Shown: positions 45,977-55,387 of the stretch, in pieces
Layout: each line of letters begins with the position of its first letter
How positions within the stretch are numbered: position 1 is the first letter of the stretch
Origin: Gracilibacillus ureilyticus
GTDB taxonomy: Bacteria > Bacillota > Bacilli > Bacillales > Amphibacillaceae
DNA length: 64,000 nt
Direction: 5' to 3'
NCBI RefSeq assembly: GCF_900111195.1
Contig: NZ_FOGL01000006.1
Coordinates: forward strand, 1-64,000
Position numbers and translations under genes: made by a program
Notes under the pieces: generated by a model
Databases searched by the model: none
What the model was told of the DNA's origin: nothing
What the model saw: only the letters and a program-made list of their open reading frames with translations

Positions 45977-47041
45977 ATGAAAAAGGGAAATATATTCGTC
46001 CTGCTTCTTTCCTTTTTAGTGATGTCATTTGTTCTTATTGCGTGTGGATCAGATAATTCCGGGAATGAGACTGAACCGGAAGAACCGGCTGATACGTCAG
46101 AGAACACAGCAGAGGATGAAACAGATGGGAATAAAGAAGTGGCAGAAGAAGAAACTGAAGAACAGTCGTTTGATTTTTTAAGTATGTTAACAGGTGGTAC
46201 AAGCGGAACCTACTATCCGCTTGGTGGAGAAATGGCCTCAACAATTACGGATGCGACAGGGATTCAGACAGATGCACTCTCATCGAATGCATCAGCAGAT
46301 AATGTGGTTGCACTGCAAAATGAGGAAGCAGAATTAGCTTTTGTTCAGACTGATGTAATGGATCATGCAGTAAATGGTATTAATGCTTTTGATGGGAATC
46401 CGGTAGAAAATGTTCAGGCAATTGGTTCACTTTACCCTGAAACGATCCAAATTGTAACAAAAAAGGACTCCGGCATTGCCTCAGTTGAAGACCTGGCTGG
46501 AAAGAAAGTATCTGTTGGGGCTCCAGGCTCGGGAACATATATTAATGCGGAACAAATATTAGAAATCTACGGAATGACAATGGATGATATTGAAGCACAA
46601 AATCTTGATTTCAGTGAATCAACTGGTGGAATTCAGGATGGAAATATTGATGCGGCATTTATTACATCAGGTACACCGACAGGGGCTGTTGAAGGACTTT
46701 CTGCGACTGTAGATGTAGCAATTGTACCAATAGAAGAGGATAAGATTGAAGCATTAATCGAGCAGTATCCTTTCTATGCGAAGGATACAATTGCAGCAGG
46801 AACTTACGGATTGGAGGAAGACGTTGTTACAGTTGCGGTTTTGGCGATGTTAGCAGTTACAGATAACATCCCTGAAGAGTTAGGATATGAAATTACAAAA
46901 GCTATTTATGAAAATGCAGAATCTATGGCTCATGACAAAGCTTCCTTTATCACTGTTGATTCAGCTTTGGATGGAATCGGTATAGAGCTACATCCGGGAG
47001 CGAAAAAATACTTCGATGAACAGGGAATCGCCCAGGAATAA
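45977..47041 (+). CDS. TAXI-family TRAP transporter solute-binding lipoprotein
   Basis: The 354-residue lipoprotein is the extracellular receptor of a tripartite tricarboxylate-type TRAP importer of the TAXI class. After the signal peptide (lipobox LIAC) and a long Glu/Asp/Asn linker comes the TAXI signature LTGGTSGTYYPLGGEMA, then AVQNEE-like and GKKVSVGAPGSGTYINAEQI segments. Such systems take up dicarboxylates, glutamate or related acids with Na+ or H+. ATG 45977 follows GGGGG at eight bases. A hairpin separates it from the membrane-subunit genes. Confidence 0.92.
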   Translation: MKKGNIFVLLLSFLVMSFVLIACGSDNSGNETEPEEPADTSENTAEDETDGNKEVAEEETEEQSFDFLSMLTGGTSGTYYPLGGEMASTITDATGIQTDALSSNASADNVVALQNEEAELAFVQTDVMDHAVNGINAFDGNPVENVQAIGSLYPETIQIVTKKDSGIASVEDLAGKKVSVGAPGSGTYINAEQILEIYGMTMDDIEAQNLDFSESTGGIQDGNIDAAFITSGTPTGAVEGLSATVDVAIVPIEEDKIEALIEQYPFYAKDTIAAGTYGLEEDVVTVAVLAMLAVTDNIPEELGYEITKAIYENAESMAHDKASFITVDSALDGIGIELHPGAKKYFDEQGIAQE

Positions 47042-47053
47042 CAGCTTTACCAT

Positions 47054-47085
47054 AATAGTCGACTGTTGATAAACAGTCGGCTATT
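47054..47085 (+). terminator. Intercistronic hairpin after the TRAP binding-protein gene
   Basis: AATAGTCGACTGTT pairs with AACAGTCGGCTATT (one mismatch, GATA loop). There is only a short T tract, so it probably reduces rather than stops transcription into the permease genes. Confidence 0.7.
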
Positions 47086-47147
47086 TCATAACAGAAAAAT
47101 CTTCAACCAGCATGGAATGATGAATTTTGAAAAAAAGAGGGTTTACA

Positions 47148-47678
47148 GTGTCAGGGAAAATTTTCGGAAGTGTTTGTATCTGTTGCACAGTTATTGCCAT
47201 CGTTATCTTTCTTGTTCCAGCCACTACAGCATTAGTTTTTTATCACGAGAATACAAATAAAATTGAAGCATTTCTGCCATTAGAAACAGGAGATACATTC
47301 CAATTTATATTCACCCACTCCATTCATTTAACAGACGTTGTGGAAACATATGAAGTTACGGATGATTTAGAAATCAAACAGAATGAAATCGCTTACGAAC
47401 ATTTCGGTATTGGAATGCCTTCAAATGCTGGAGAAGGAGAAAAGTTCACATATGAAGATGGCAAATACCGTATAAGCAAATTAGATAATATTTTTTCATC
47501 GATTAATATAAGAAATGGAAAAACTGTTTCACGGAATCGACTGATTTGGGGCAATGAAGGAGAAAATTTAATCTGGTTTAATCAATATTTTGATCCGGGT
47601 GCCTGGTTCAAAGTGAAAATAAAAAGAATCACACTATGGGAATATATCAGAGGGGTGAGGATATATGAGGGAAGATAG
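47148..47678 (+). CDS. DUF1850 protein of the TAXI-TRAP system
   Basis: The 176-residue protein has one N-terminal membrane helix (about residues 5-28) and an outside domain of the DUF1850 family, including FIFTHSIHLTDVVETYEV. DUF1850 genes regularly lie between TAXI binding-protein and fused permease genes, so it is probably an accessory subunit; its exact role is not established. GTG 47148 is preferred because AGAGGG lies six bases upstream; an in-frame TTG at 47127 would add seven residues. It overlaps the permease gene by 14 bases. Confidence 0.8.
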   Translation: MSGKIFGSVCICCTVIAIVIFLVPATTALVFYHENTNKIEAFLPLETGDTFQFIFTHSIHLTDVVETYEVTDDLEIKQNEIAYEHFGIGMPSNAGEGEKFTYEDGKYRISKLDNIFSSINIRNGKTVSRNRLIWGNEGENLIWFNQYFDPGAWFKVKIKRITLWEYIRGVRIYEGR

Positions 47679-49641
47679 CGGGGGTACTTCTATTTCAGAA
47701 GATAAGAAGAGAGAATTGCTGGAAAAATATGACTCGGAAGCCGGTATAAGAAATTTATCCGGGATGCTTGCTAAGGCAGTTGTCATTATTCTTGTCGGCT
47801 TTTCTTTATTTCAAATTTATACAGGCATATTTGGTCAATATACGGCATACATTCAGCGAACTGTACATTTAGGCTTTGCACTTGTACTGATTTTCTTCCT
47901 ATTTCCTTCTATTAAGAATAAAGGAAAAACTTCCGTCCCGTGGTTTGACTATATACTGATTATGTCAGCAATTGTTGTATGTGCTTATTGGCCATTATTT
48001 TATCAAACACTCGTACAAAAAGTCGGCGGAATTGATAATATCCAAATGGTGATTGGCGGTGTTGCTATTCTGCTTGTGCTGGAAGCTTCCAGAAGAGCGG
48101 TCGGGCTGCCAATAACTGTTATTGCAATCATTTTTTTACTTTATGCGTTATTGGGTCCTTATATGCCGGGAATGCTTGCACATCGGGGCTTAAGCTGGAA
48201 TCAGTTAATTGATTCCATGTTCTTCACAACAGAGGGGATTTTAGGGACACCATTACAAGTATCCTCCACCTATATTTTTCTGTTTTTACTGTTTGGTGCT
48301 TTCCTCGTACAAACAGGTGTTGGTCAATATTTTAATGATTTAGCATTAGCGATAGCAGGTAAAAGAACAGGTGGACCAGCCAAAGTAGCGATATTCTCAA
48401 GTGCGTTAAATGGAACAATCTCTGGTAGTTCTGTTGCAAATACTGTTACTACTGGCTCTTATACTATACCAATGATGAAAAAACTAGGGTATCATAAAAA
48501 TTTCGCTGGTGCTGTGGAGGCAACTGCCTCAACTGGTGGTCAGCTAATGCCTCCGATTATGGGTGCAGCGGCCTTCTTAATGATCGAATTTGCCGGGGAA
48601 AGCTACTGGAATATTGCCAAGGCAGCAATTATTCCTGCTAGTCTTTATTTTGCAGGGATCTGGATTATGACACATTTAGAGGCAAAAAGAATCGGTTTGC
48701 ACGGGTTAAAGAAAGAAGAGCTTCCTAATCGAAAAGAAGTTTGGAAGAAGCTTCATTTATTAATCCCGATATTAGCTATTATCTTATTTCTGTTTCAGGG
48801 AATGAGTGTGGAGCGTGCTGCTTTGTACGGAATATTAGCAACAGTTATTGTTAGTCTCTTCCGGAAGGAAACGAGAATAACACCAAAGAAAGTGTTAACA
48901 GCATTACAACAGGGTGCACGAACAGCTTTAGGAGTAGCAGCAGCAACCGCTTGTGCCGGGATAATTGTCGGTGTTGTAACAAAGACGGGGTTAGGGTTAA
49001 AACTAGGCAACAGTCTTGTTGATATTGCGGGTTCCTTATCGTTTTCTGTTTCATCGCAATTGTTATTAACATTATTTTTTACCATGGTCGCCTCCATCAT
49101 ACTAGGAATGGGATCCCCAACAACTGCTAACTATATTATTACATCAACAATTGCTTTGCCTGCCATATTAGCATTAAATGACAGTTTAGAAATAGCTATT
49201 CCTGTTCTGGCTGCCCATATGTTTGTCTTTTATTTCGGAATTTTAGCCGATATTACCCCACCCGTTGCATTAGCAGCATTTGCGGCAACAGGCATCTCTG
49301 GCGGTGAACCGATAAGAACAGGAATTAATGCGGCGAAACTTGCCATTGCTGCATTTATCATCCCCTATATGTTTGTGCTGAATCCCACACTATTAATGAT
49401 TGATGCAAGCTATCTGGAGGTCGGCTGGTCATTATTGACAGCTTTACTTGGTATGATGGTTATCGGTGCATGTATGATAGGTTACTGGTATCGCAGACTT
49501 TACTGGTTTGAAAGAATTCTAACATTAATTTCAGGCTTATTTCTTATGTATCCAGAAGGTATATCTGATATAGTGGGATTAGGTGGATTTATCATTCTTT
49601 TCCTCATTCAGATATTTACAAAGGAAAAGAAAGAAGTATAA
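47665..49641 (+). CDS. TRAP transporter fused permease subunit (TAXI type)
   Basis: The 658-residue protein joins the small (DctQ-like) and large (DctM-like) membrane subunits of a TRAP importer in one chain, with about 16 helices. The DctM part carries the family signature GTISGSSVANTVTTGSYTIP near residue 250 and EATASTGGQLMPPIMGAAAF just after, and the C-terminal half repeats the pattern with MGSPTTANYIITSTIALPA. It couples uptake to an ion gradient. Translation is coupled to the DUF1850 gene by a 14-base overlap. A strong terminator follows. Confidence 0.93.
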   Translation: MREDSGGTSISEDKKRELLEKYDSEAGIRNLSGMLAKAVVIILVGFSLFQIYTGIFGQYTAYIQRTVHLGFALVLIFFLFPSIKNKGKTSVPWFDYILIMSAIVVCAYWPLFYQTLVQKVGGIDNIQMVIGGVAILLVLEASRRAVGLPITVIAIIFLLYALLGPYMPGMLAHRGLSWNQLIDSMFFTTEGILGTPLQVSSTYIFLFLLFGAFLVQTGVGQYFNDLALAIAGKRTGGPAKVAIFSSALNGTISGSSVANTVTTGSYTIPMMKKLGYHKNFAGAVEATASTGGQLMPPIMGAAAFLMIEFAGESYWNIAKAAIIPASLYFAGIWIMTHLEAKRIGLHGLKKEELPNRKEVWKKLHLLIPILAIILFLFQGMSVERAALYGILATVIVSLFRKETRITPKKVLTALQQGARTALGVAAATACAGIIVGVVTKTGLGLKLGNSLVDIAGSLSFSVSSQLLLTLFFTMVASIILGMGSPTTANYIITSTIALPAILALNDSLEIAIPVLAAHMFVFYFGILADITPPVALAAFAATGISGGEPIRTGINAAKLAIAAFIIPYMFVLNPTLLMIDASYLEVGWSLLTALLGMMVIGACMIGYWYRRLYWFERILTLISGLFLMYPEGISDIVGLGGFIILFLIQIFTKEKKEV

Positions 49642-49649
49642 AACAAAAA

Positions 49650-49684
49650 GAGCAGGTGAAGTTATAAATCACCTGCTTTTTTTG
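49650..49684 (+). terminator. Terminator after the TRAP operon
   Basis: AGCAGGTGA and TCACCTGCT form a perfect 9-bp stem followed by seven T. Confidence 0.92.
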
Positions 49685-49764
49685 AAACAAATCCTCTTCC
49701 TGAATCGTAAGGTGATTATGGAGTTAATAATATTATTAATGAGACAGAAAAAGAGGTACATAGA

Positions 49765-52107
49765 ATGAACGATAATCAATTGAAAAATTCCAATACAATG
49801 TACCAGGCGGCGGAAAAACAGGCTGAAGTGTATTTTCAAAAGTTACTTCATTTAATCCAGTCAGGTGAAGTTTTCCCGGCTTTAGAAAGTGACTTGGAAA
49901 CACTAAAAGGAAAACATTCCATATCCAGACTTTTTTCCATATCAGCTAAACTCGTACAAACGAAAGAATACTCTTCCTATATCAATTTGCTGAAAAAATC
50001 CGGATCTTTAACGAGTTATTTAGAGCGGAGTATCTCTTATATTTATTTGCGGGATTTAGGTAAATCGTTAGCCTCTCAGGAAACGAGAGAAAGGATTACT
50101 AGTACTGTCAGTGATCTGGAGAAATATCTGACCAGTAAAAGTGGTATGGAGCCATTTCGTTTAACAGAACTGTATCGATGGGCAAAAAATGAACAGATTG
50201 AAGAAACGTTCCTCTGGTTAATGGATAAGTTGAAACTGGTCTCTGATCATATTCCTGAAGGCATGGACAAAGACAATGCTAAACGTAAACTCATTAAAAT
50301 AATTGGAGGGGTGCTTCTCCATGAATATGATGAGATGGAAGAGAATATGGAAGGAAATAAGAGAGCCAAACGACTGGATGAGGCAATCCGTTTGGGCTAT
50401 TGTTATGGATTAACATATCCATTTATTGATGATCTGTTGGATGCTGATATTTTGACAGCCCATGAGAAAAAGCAATATTCGGATCTGTTACGAACCACTT
50501 TTACAAACAGAGAGGTTGTTGTGTGGAAAGAGTGGGAAGGAGAAAATGAAGAACTGATTCGTTTTGTTCACAGGGAACTTGGAGAAGCATTTTCCTTTAT
50601 TACACAGCGAATATCCGTGGAATTAAGAGAAAAGTTTTTTGATCAGGTAAATATTTTTTTCCAATCACAGGAGATTGACAGGGAGAAAAACTTAACAAAC
50701 CCCTCTCTTACTAATAGAGAACTCTATCTTCCCGTAATTTTAAAGTCTTCATCTTCACGCCTGATTGTCCGGTCTTTAATTAGCAGTACAGATAAAGAAA
50801 TAGATAATCGGACATTTTACTACGGAATCTATAATCAATTATCTGATGACTTTACTGATTTTTTCCAGGATTATGAAGACGGAGCTGTTACACCATATAC
50901 GTATTATTTTACTTACTATGACAAGAGGAATGATTTAATAAATCCGTTTGAGCTATATTGGGCAGTTATCTATTATTTAATTCACAATGTTTATCATTCT
51001 GATAAAAAAACTGCACACATTATCTTAAGCAGGGCAATAAATGGCTTGAAACGAAATAAAGAGAGATTAGGTGAGGATAAATATCAACAGCTGATGGGTG
51101 TCTTTGCAAGAAATATCAAGGAATTTCACCAATCTATTCTTCAGCTGATTCATAAAGTTAATGATGTTGATTTTTTTGATAAGCTGTTGCGTGATCATAT
51201 GCTGAAAACAATGAAAGAAAATCGTGAGGAGAAGAAACAATTTTTAAGGAATGTTTCTGTAATAAGAAATAGGTTAAACAAAAGGTTACCGATTCAGCAG
51301 AGTGAAGAAATACGTGAATTAATTACAGGGGCTGCGAACTACAGTTTAGTAAGTGATGCAAAAAGATTACGTCCGATTGTCGCTTCAATGGTTGCTACAG
51401 ATATCTATCAATTAGATGAAGTGGCCATTATACCGCTGTTGAAATCACTGGAATACATGCATACCGCTTCACTTATATTTGATGATTTACCATCACAGGA
51501 TAATGCTTCTATAAGACGGGGGAAACCGACACTGCATGAAGCTTATAATAGTGCTGTCGCAGAGTTGACAGGTTTATTTCTCACCCAAAAGGCATACGAA
51601 GAACAGGCAGCACTGGATCAGTTTGACCCCAAAAGTGTTCTTGGTCTCATCCAGTATTCAGCCAAAATGACTGCCCAAATGTGCAAAGGGCAGGCGATTG
51701 ATCTGGAATCTAAAGGCAAGAAGCTGACACTATCAGAACTGAATCAAATGTGTTATTTTAAAACAGGAATTGGATTTGAAGCCGCTATAATTATGCCAAT
51801 GATTCTTGCGCAGGCCTCAGATACGGAAAAAAGTTATATGAAGAAATATGCTTATCATGCCGGAATCGCTTTTCAAATTAAAGATGACTTGCTCGATGTG
51901 GAAGGGAAAAAGGATATTATCGGAAAGCCTACAGGAAACGATCAACATAATGACAGCTCAACATTTGTTTCAGTACTCGGAATTGTGGAAGCCAAAAAAG
52001 CAATGTGGGATCATTATTGTGAGGCACAGGAAAGTTTAGATGGAATGTCGCAAAATTCCAATTTCCTGAAACACTTACTGGATTATTTTATTAACAGGGA
52101 GAAATAA
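49765..52107 (+). CDS. Two-module class I isoprenoid synthase (polyprenyl synthetase C-terminal)
   Basis: The 780-residue protein has a C-terminal trans-prenyl diphosphate synthase module (about residues 510-775): AKRLRP (532-537), first Asp-rich motif IFDDLPSQD (571-579), RRGKPT (584-589), KTGIGFEAA (666-674) and second Asp-rich motif IKDDLLDVEG (705-714), as in short-chain farnesyl/geranylgeranyl diphosphate synthases. The N-terminal 480 residues also look all-helical and contain two Asp-rich motifs about 138 residues apart, IDDLLDAD (221-228) and LSDDFTDFFQDYEDG (359-373), the spacing of a second class I isoprenoid synthase fold. It may make a prenyl diphosphate and use it in a second reaction such as cyclisation or transfer. 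Family members in Bacillaceae carry only generic names. The length is over twice that of IspA. Single gene, own terminator. Confidence 0.8.
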   Translation: MNDNQLKNSNTMYQAAEKQAEVYFQKLLHLIQSGEVFPALESDLETLKGKHSISRLFSISAKLVQTKEYSSYINLLKKSGSLTSYLERSISYIYLRDLGKSLASQETRERITSTVSDLEKYLTSKSGMEPFRLTELYRWAKNEQIEETFLWLMDKLKLVSDHIPEGMDKDNAKRKLIKIIGGVLLHEYDEMEENMEGNKRAKRLDEAIRLGYCYGLTYPFIDDLLDADILTAHEKKQYSDLLRTTFTNREVVVWKEWEGENEELIRFVHRELGEAFSFITQRISVELREKFFDQVNIFFQSQEIDREKNLTNPSLTNRELYLPVILKSSSSRLIVRSLISSTDKEIDNRTFYYGIYNQLSDDFTDFFQDYEDGAVTPYTYYFTYYDKRNDLINPFELYWAVIYYLIHNVYHSDKKTAHIILSRAINGLKRNKERLGEDKYQQLMGVFARNIKEFHQSILQLIHKVNDVDFFDKLLRDHMLKTMKENREEKKQFLRNVSVIRNRLNKRLPIQQSEEIRELITGAANYSLVSDAKRLRPIVASMVATDIYQLDEVAIIPLLKSLEYMHTASLIFDDLPSQDNASIRRGKPTLHEAYNSAVAELTGLFLTQKAYEEQAALDQFDPKSVLGLIQYSAKMTAQMCKGQAIDLESKGKKLTLSELNQMCYFKTGIGFEAAIIMPMILAQASDTEKSYMKKYAYHAGIAFQIKDDLLDVEGKKDIIGKPTGNDQHNDSSTFVSVLGIVEAKKAMWDHYCEAQESLDGMSQNSNFLKHLLDYFINREK

Positions 52108-52133
52108 TGATATCGTCGTTGCTGACTGATTGG

Positions 52134-52165
52134 AAAAGCATCAAATAATCCATTTGATGCTTTTT
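52134..52165 (+). terminator. Terminator after the isoprenoid synthase gene
   Basis: AAAAGCATCAAAT pairs perfectly with ATTTGATGCTTTT, followed by T. It may also serve the convergent siderophore permease gene. Confidence 0.9.
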
Positions 52166-52259
52166 CAGTTACGATTGTTTTATTTCCGCGTTGTTTCAAG
52201 AGGCTCTGAAAGTTCAGCGAGTATAGGGAACCAATGATGAGCAGTCCTGGAGACGATAT

Positions 52260-53267
52260 TCATTTTTTTCGAAGTAACAGAAAGATAAAGTATGGGGCAC
52301 CAATCAGGGCAGTAATAATCCCTGCTGCAATCTCCTCAGATTCTAATGCATTACGCCCTATTGTATCAGCAATAAGTAACAACAGTCCCCCTATTAAAAT
52401 AGCAATGGGAACAAAGAGATGGTTTCGAGGACCAACTAGCGACTTAGCAATATGTGGTGCCATCAGTCCAACAAAAGCAATCCCGCCTGTTACGGAAACA
52501 GCAGCAGCAGCTAACGCGACTGCAGAAATTAACAGGACAACTCTCTCTTTTTCCACCTGTACCCCTACTCCGACAGCCACTGGTTCACTAAAAGCCAGTA
52601 AATCTAACTTACTTGCTTTATATAAAGTAAAAGGAACAAGAATAACAAGCCATGGAAGGAGCGCGAGAATAAATGGCCAGTCTGTGCCCCAGATGGAACC
52701 TGCCAGCCACTTGGAGATGAAAGCAACTTTTTCATCCTCTGCCGATGAAATGAGGACAACCATTCCTCCGGAGCATGCCATAGAAAAACCTACTCCAACA
52801 AGAACCAGTTTTATTGGCTGAACACCAAGTCCTTTCGTATAGGAAAATATGTAGATGAAAAATGCAATCAGGATAGCACTGAAAAAAGCGACCGCTGGGA
52901 GTGCATATACAAAGCTTCCAGCTTCAACAGGATAAAATAAAAAGAAGATCGCTACCCCAATTCCTGCTCCAGCATTGATGCCGATTATACCGGGATCAGC
53001 TAAGTCATTTCGTGTAATACTTTGTAATATGGCCCCAGATAATGCTAGTGCCATCCCTGCCAAAATGGTGACAAGGATTCGAGGTAATCTGAATGAAAAT
53101 AGTACCATTTCTTCTTTAACTGTGCCTTCACCTAAAAGTGTAGGAATTATCCGCTGAAAAGATACGGAAGAATAACCTAATCCCAGACTGAGTATTGCTG
53201 CAATGATAATTAGTAAAATTAAAGAAATGACAATAACCCGCTGTCTTACTAATTTATTCGTCATCAA
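52260..53267 (-). CDS. fhuG: Siderophore ABC transporter permease (FecCD family, FhuG-like)
   Basis: The 335-residue membrane protein has about ten helices and the FecCD signature, with RLPRILVTILAGMALALSGA (about residues 57-76), LADPGIIGINAGAGIGVA and GLMAPHIAKSLVGPRNHLFV near the C-terminus, where the ATPase docks. It forms a heterodimer with the permease encoded just upstream, whose gene it overlaps by four bases. The symbol rests on gene order and on FhuD-like features of the binding protein; the siderophore is not proven. No ATPase gene (FhuC/YusV) is in the operon. Confidence 0.82.
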   Translation of the reverse strand: MMTNKLVRQRVIVISLILLIIIAAILSLGLGYSSVSFQRIIPTLLGEGTVKEEMVLFSFRLPRILVTILAGMALALSGAILQSITRNDLADPGIIGINAGAGIGVAIFFLFYPVEAGSFVYALPAVAFFSAILIAFFIYIFSYTKGLGVQPIKLVLVGVGFSMACSGGMVVLISSAEDEKVAFISKWLAGSIWGTDWPFILALLPWLVILVPFTLYKASKLDLLAFSEPVAVGVGVQVEKERVVLLISAVALAAAAVSVTGGIAFVGLMAPHIAKSLVGPRNHLFVPIAILIGGLLLLIADTIGRNALESEEIAAGIITALIGAPYFIFLLLRKK

Positions 53268-54256
53268 ATCTGTTTCGCTCCTTTTCTTACAATAATCAGA
53301 AAAAATGGTAATCCAATTATCGATATAATTGCTGCAACTGAAGTCTCGTACGGTGCATTAATTGTTCTGCCAATTGTTTCAGCGGCTACCAGAAAGGCGG
53401 CGCCTATGATCATAGACATTGGGAGAATATTTCGATAATCAGAACCAACAATAGCACGCACGACATGCGGTATCATTAAGCCGACAAAGGCGAGGTTCCC
53501 GACTAATGCAACAGAAGCTCCAGCTAATAGACTGATTAGTAAAAAAAGGACTGCTTTAATCACAAGAATGTTTTGTCCAAGTCCGACTGCAACATCTTCA
53601 TTTAAACTTAATAAAGAAAGCTGTCTGGAAAACAGTAAGGAGACGATTAATGTTACAGCAATAAACGGTAAGACGACTTGTAACTGAGACCAGTTTGTTC
53701 CAATAAATCCTCCAGCAGTCCACATTGATACATCTTTTGAGATGTCGAAATAAATGGCGATCCCATCTGCAATTGCATATAGGAAAGCAGAAACAGCTGA
53801 ACCTGCGAGGACTATTCTCAACGCTGAGAATCCACTATTGCTAATGGCACCGATTCCAATAACGAGCAATGTTCCAATTGTTGCTCCAATAAAGCATGCG
53901 ATCATAATAGAAAAATAATTTGCAACAGGAATGAATGCCATTGTCATAGCAAGTGCCACATTTGCTCCAGCAGATACCCCAAGTAATCCCGGGTCTGCTA
54001 ATGGGTTGCGAGTTACCCCTTGCATAATGGCTCCTGCTACTGCTAGAGCAGCACCAACAAAGATAGTAGCGATAATTCTTGGGAACCGAATTTCCTGCAG
54101 CATTGTTACTGTATCTGTTTTTTTCGAAGAGGTAACAGCAAACCATACATCTTTCAACGAAGTATCCGCAGCACCGAATCTCATTGCAATCAAGCTGACG
54201 AGAATCAGTAAGATGAAACTTCCTGTTAACTTGTAAGAGAAATTTTTCGCTTTCAT
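53264..54256 (-). CDS. fhuB: Siderophore ABC transporter permease (FecCD family, FhuB-like)
   Basis: The 330-residue protein is the second FecCD permease, with RFPRIIATIFVGAALAVAGA, NPLADPGLLGVSAGANVALA and GLMIPHVVRAIVGSDYRNIL. It lies downstream of the binding-protein gene after a 129-base gap that contains a hairpin, and overlaps the next permease gene by four bases. The two permeases would form the membrane channel for ferric siderophore import. Confidence 0.82.
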   Translation of the reverse strand: MKAKNFSYKLTGSFILLILVSLIAMRFGAADTSLKDVWFAVTSSKKTDTVTMLQEIRFPRIIATIFVGAALAVAGAIMQGVTRNPLADPGLLGVSAGANVALAMTMAFIPVANYFSIMIACFIGATIGTLLVIGIGAISNSGFSALRIVLAGSAVSAFLYAIADGIAIYFDISKDVSMWTAGGFIGTNWSQLQVVLPFIAVTLIVSLLFSRQLSLLSLNEDVAVGLGQNILVIKAVLFLLISLLAGASVALVGNLAFVGLMIPHVVRAIVGSDYRNILPMSMIIGAAFLVAAETIGRTINAPYETSVAAIISIIGLPFFLIIVRKGAKQI

Positions 54257-54350
54257 TATTTATCAACGTCTTTCCTACAGATTATCGTTTTCTTCTTTTA
54301 TCACAGCGCTAAATGTCTGTCATACCCTATTGATTAAATGTAATGAATAG

Positions 54351-54378
54351 AGGATGGGACTGAAAACAGGCCCATCCT
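54351..54378 (-). terminator. Intercistronic hairpin after the siderophore binding-protein gene
   Basis: On the minus strand AGGATGGG and CCCATCCT form a perfect 8-bp stem eight bases past the binding-protein stop, without a strong T run. It probably lowers permease expression. Confidence 0.7.
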
Positions 54379-54385
54379 AGAGTAA

Positions 54386-55330
54386 TTATTTTTCTAAAAA
54401 GTTATCGAGGAAAAATTCCAGCTGGTTATCCAGTGTAATTGGATCAGTAAAATAAAACTCTCTCGCATCTGCGACCATAACTTGATCGTTTTGAACAGCA
54501 GGGATGTTCTTATAAGTTTCGGTTTCCATAAAAGAGGTTTCCGTTTCTTCTGTCTTACTGATAACAAGATAATCACCAACATAGTCTGGGAGAACTTCTA
54601 ATGATAAGGTATAATAGCCAGCCTCTAATGCATCCTCTTTCACTTTATCAGGCATTGCCAGACCCATTTCCTGATAGAGAATTTCCGTACCGCGAGCCCA
54701 GTTATCACCGAACACATATAATTCTTTATCTGCATTCTCAATTACTGTAACAGTGGCATCTTCACCGATTTCTACCTTAATTTCTTCTCCGGCCTGTTGA
54801 GCGCGTGCTCTAAAATCTTCTACCCATTTCGTTGCCTCTTCTTCTTTGTTTAATAACTTTCCAATTTCAATATGTTGATCTAAATAATCATATTCCCCAT
54901 ATGTAAATGTTACAGTAGGAGCAATTTCGCTTAATTGATCATAATTTTTAATTGTAGTGAGTCCGATAATCAAATCAGGATCTAACTCAATAATTTTTTC
55001 TAAATTCTCATCTGAAACTTCTTGTACCCCTTCAAGGTCATATAATGGATTCTGCATGCTGAATGATTCTGCCCCAATCAAAGGAACATCCAATGCAAGA
55101 ACATTACCTGCAAAGCCGGATAGTGCGATTACACGCTGCGGATCGGAAGGAACTTCAATTGGCCCATTCTCTGATTCATAGGTTATCGTCCCTTCTGCGG
55201 ATTGATTATCTGCAGCTGTTTCTTCTTCATTTGTATTATCCGAATTATTAGTGTCTGTTGCGCTTTCACCGCCACATGCGGCAAGTATAAATAAAGGGAT
55301 AATAAAGATAAGCCATAAAAACTTTTTCAT
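54386..55330 (-). CDS. fhuD: Iron-siderophore ABC transporter binding lipoprotein (FhuD-like)
   Basis: The 314-residue lipoprotein has a signal peptide ending in the lipobox LAAC, an acidic Asn/Thr/Glu linker, and the two-lobed, helix-bridged fold of type III binding proteins. DPQRVIALSGFAGNVLALDV (about residues 63-82) is the usual first motif, and VFGDNWARGTEILYQEMGL resembles Bacillus FhuD, which binds ferric hydroxamates such as ferrichrome. It delivers the iron complex to the two permeases. A Fur-type box lies about 60 bases upstream, shared with a divergent flavoprotein gene, indicating induction by iron limitation. Confidence 0.85.
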   Translation of the reverse strand: MKKFLWLIFIIPLFILAACGGESATDTNNSDNTNEEETAADNQSAEGTITYESENGPIEVPSDPQRVIALSGFAGNVLALDVPLIGAESFSMQNPLYDLEGVQEVSDENLEKIIELDPDLIIGLTTIKNYDQLSEIAPTVTFTYGEYDYLDQHIEIGKLLNKEEEATKWVEDFRARAQQAGEEIKVEIGEDATVTVIENADKELYVFGDNWARGTEILYQEMGLAMPDKVKEDALEAGYYTLSLEVLPDYVGDYLVISKTEETETSFMETETYKNIPAVQNDQVMVADAREFYFTDPITLDNQLEFFLDNFLEK

Positions 55331-55387
55331 ATGTAAAACTCCTTTTTAAAATTATTAATTGAAATCGATTATCAATATCGTTTATAA

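Noticed and set aside
53841-54266. A 141-codon minus-strand frame overlapping the start of the FhuB-like gene
   Set aside because: It is an out-of-frame reading of the permease gene with an implausible residue composition (many Cys, Tyr, Arg).
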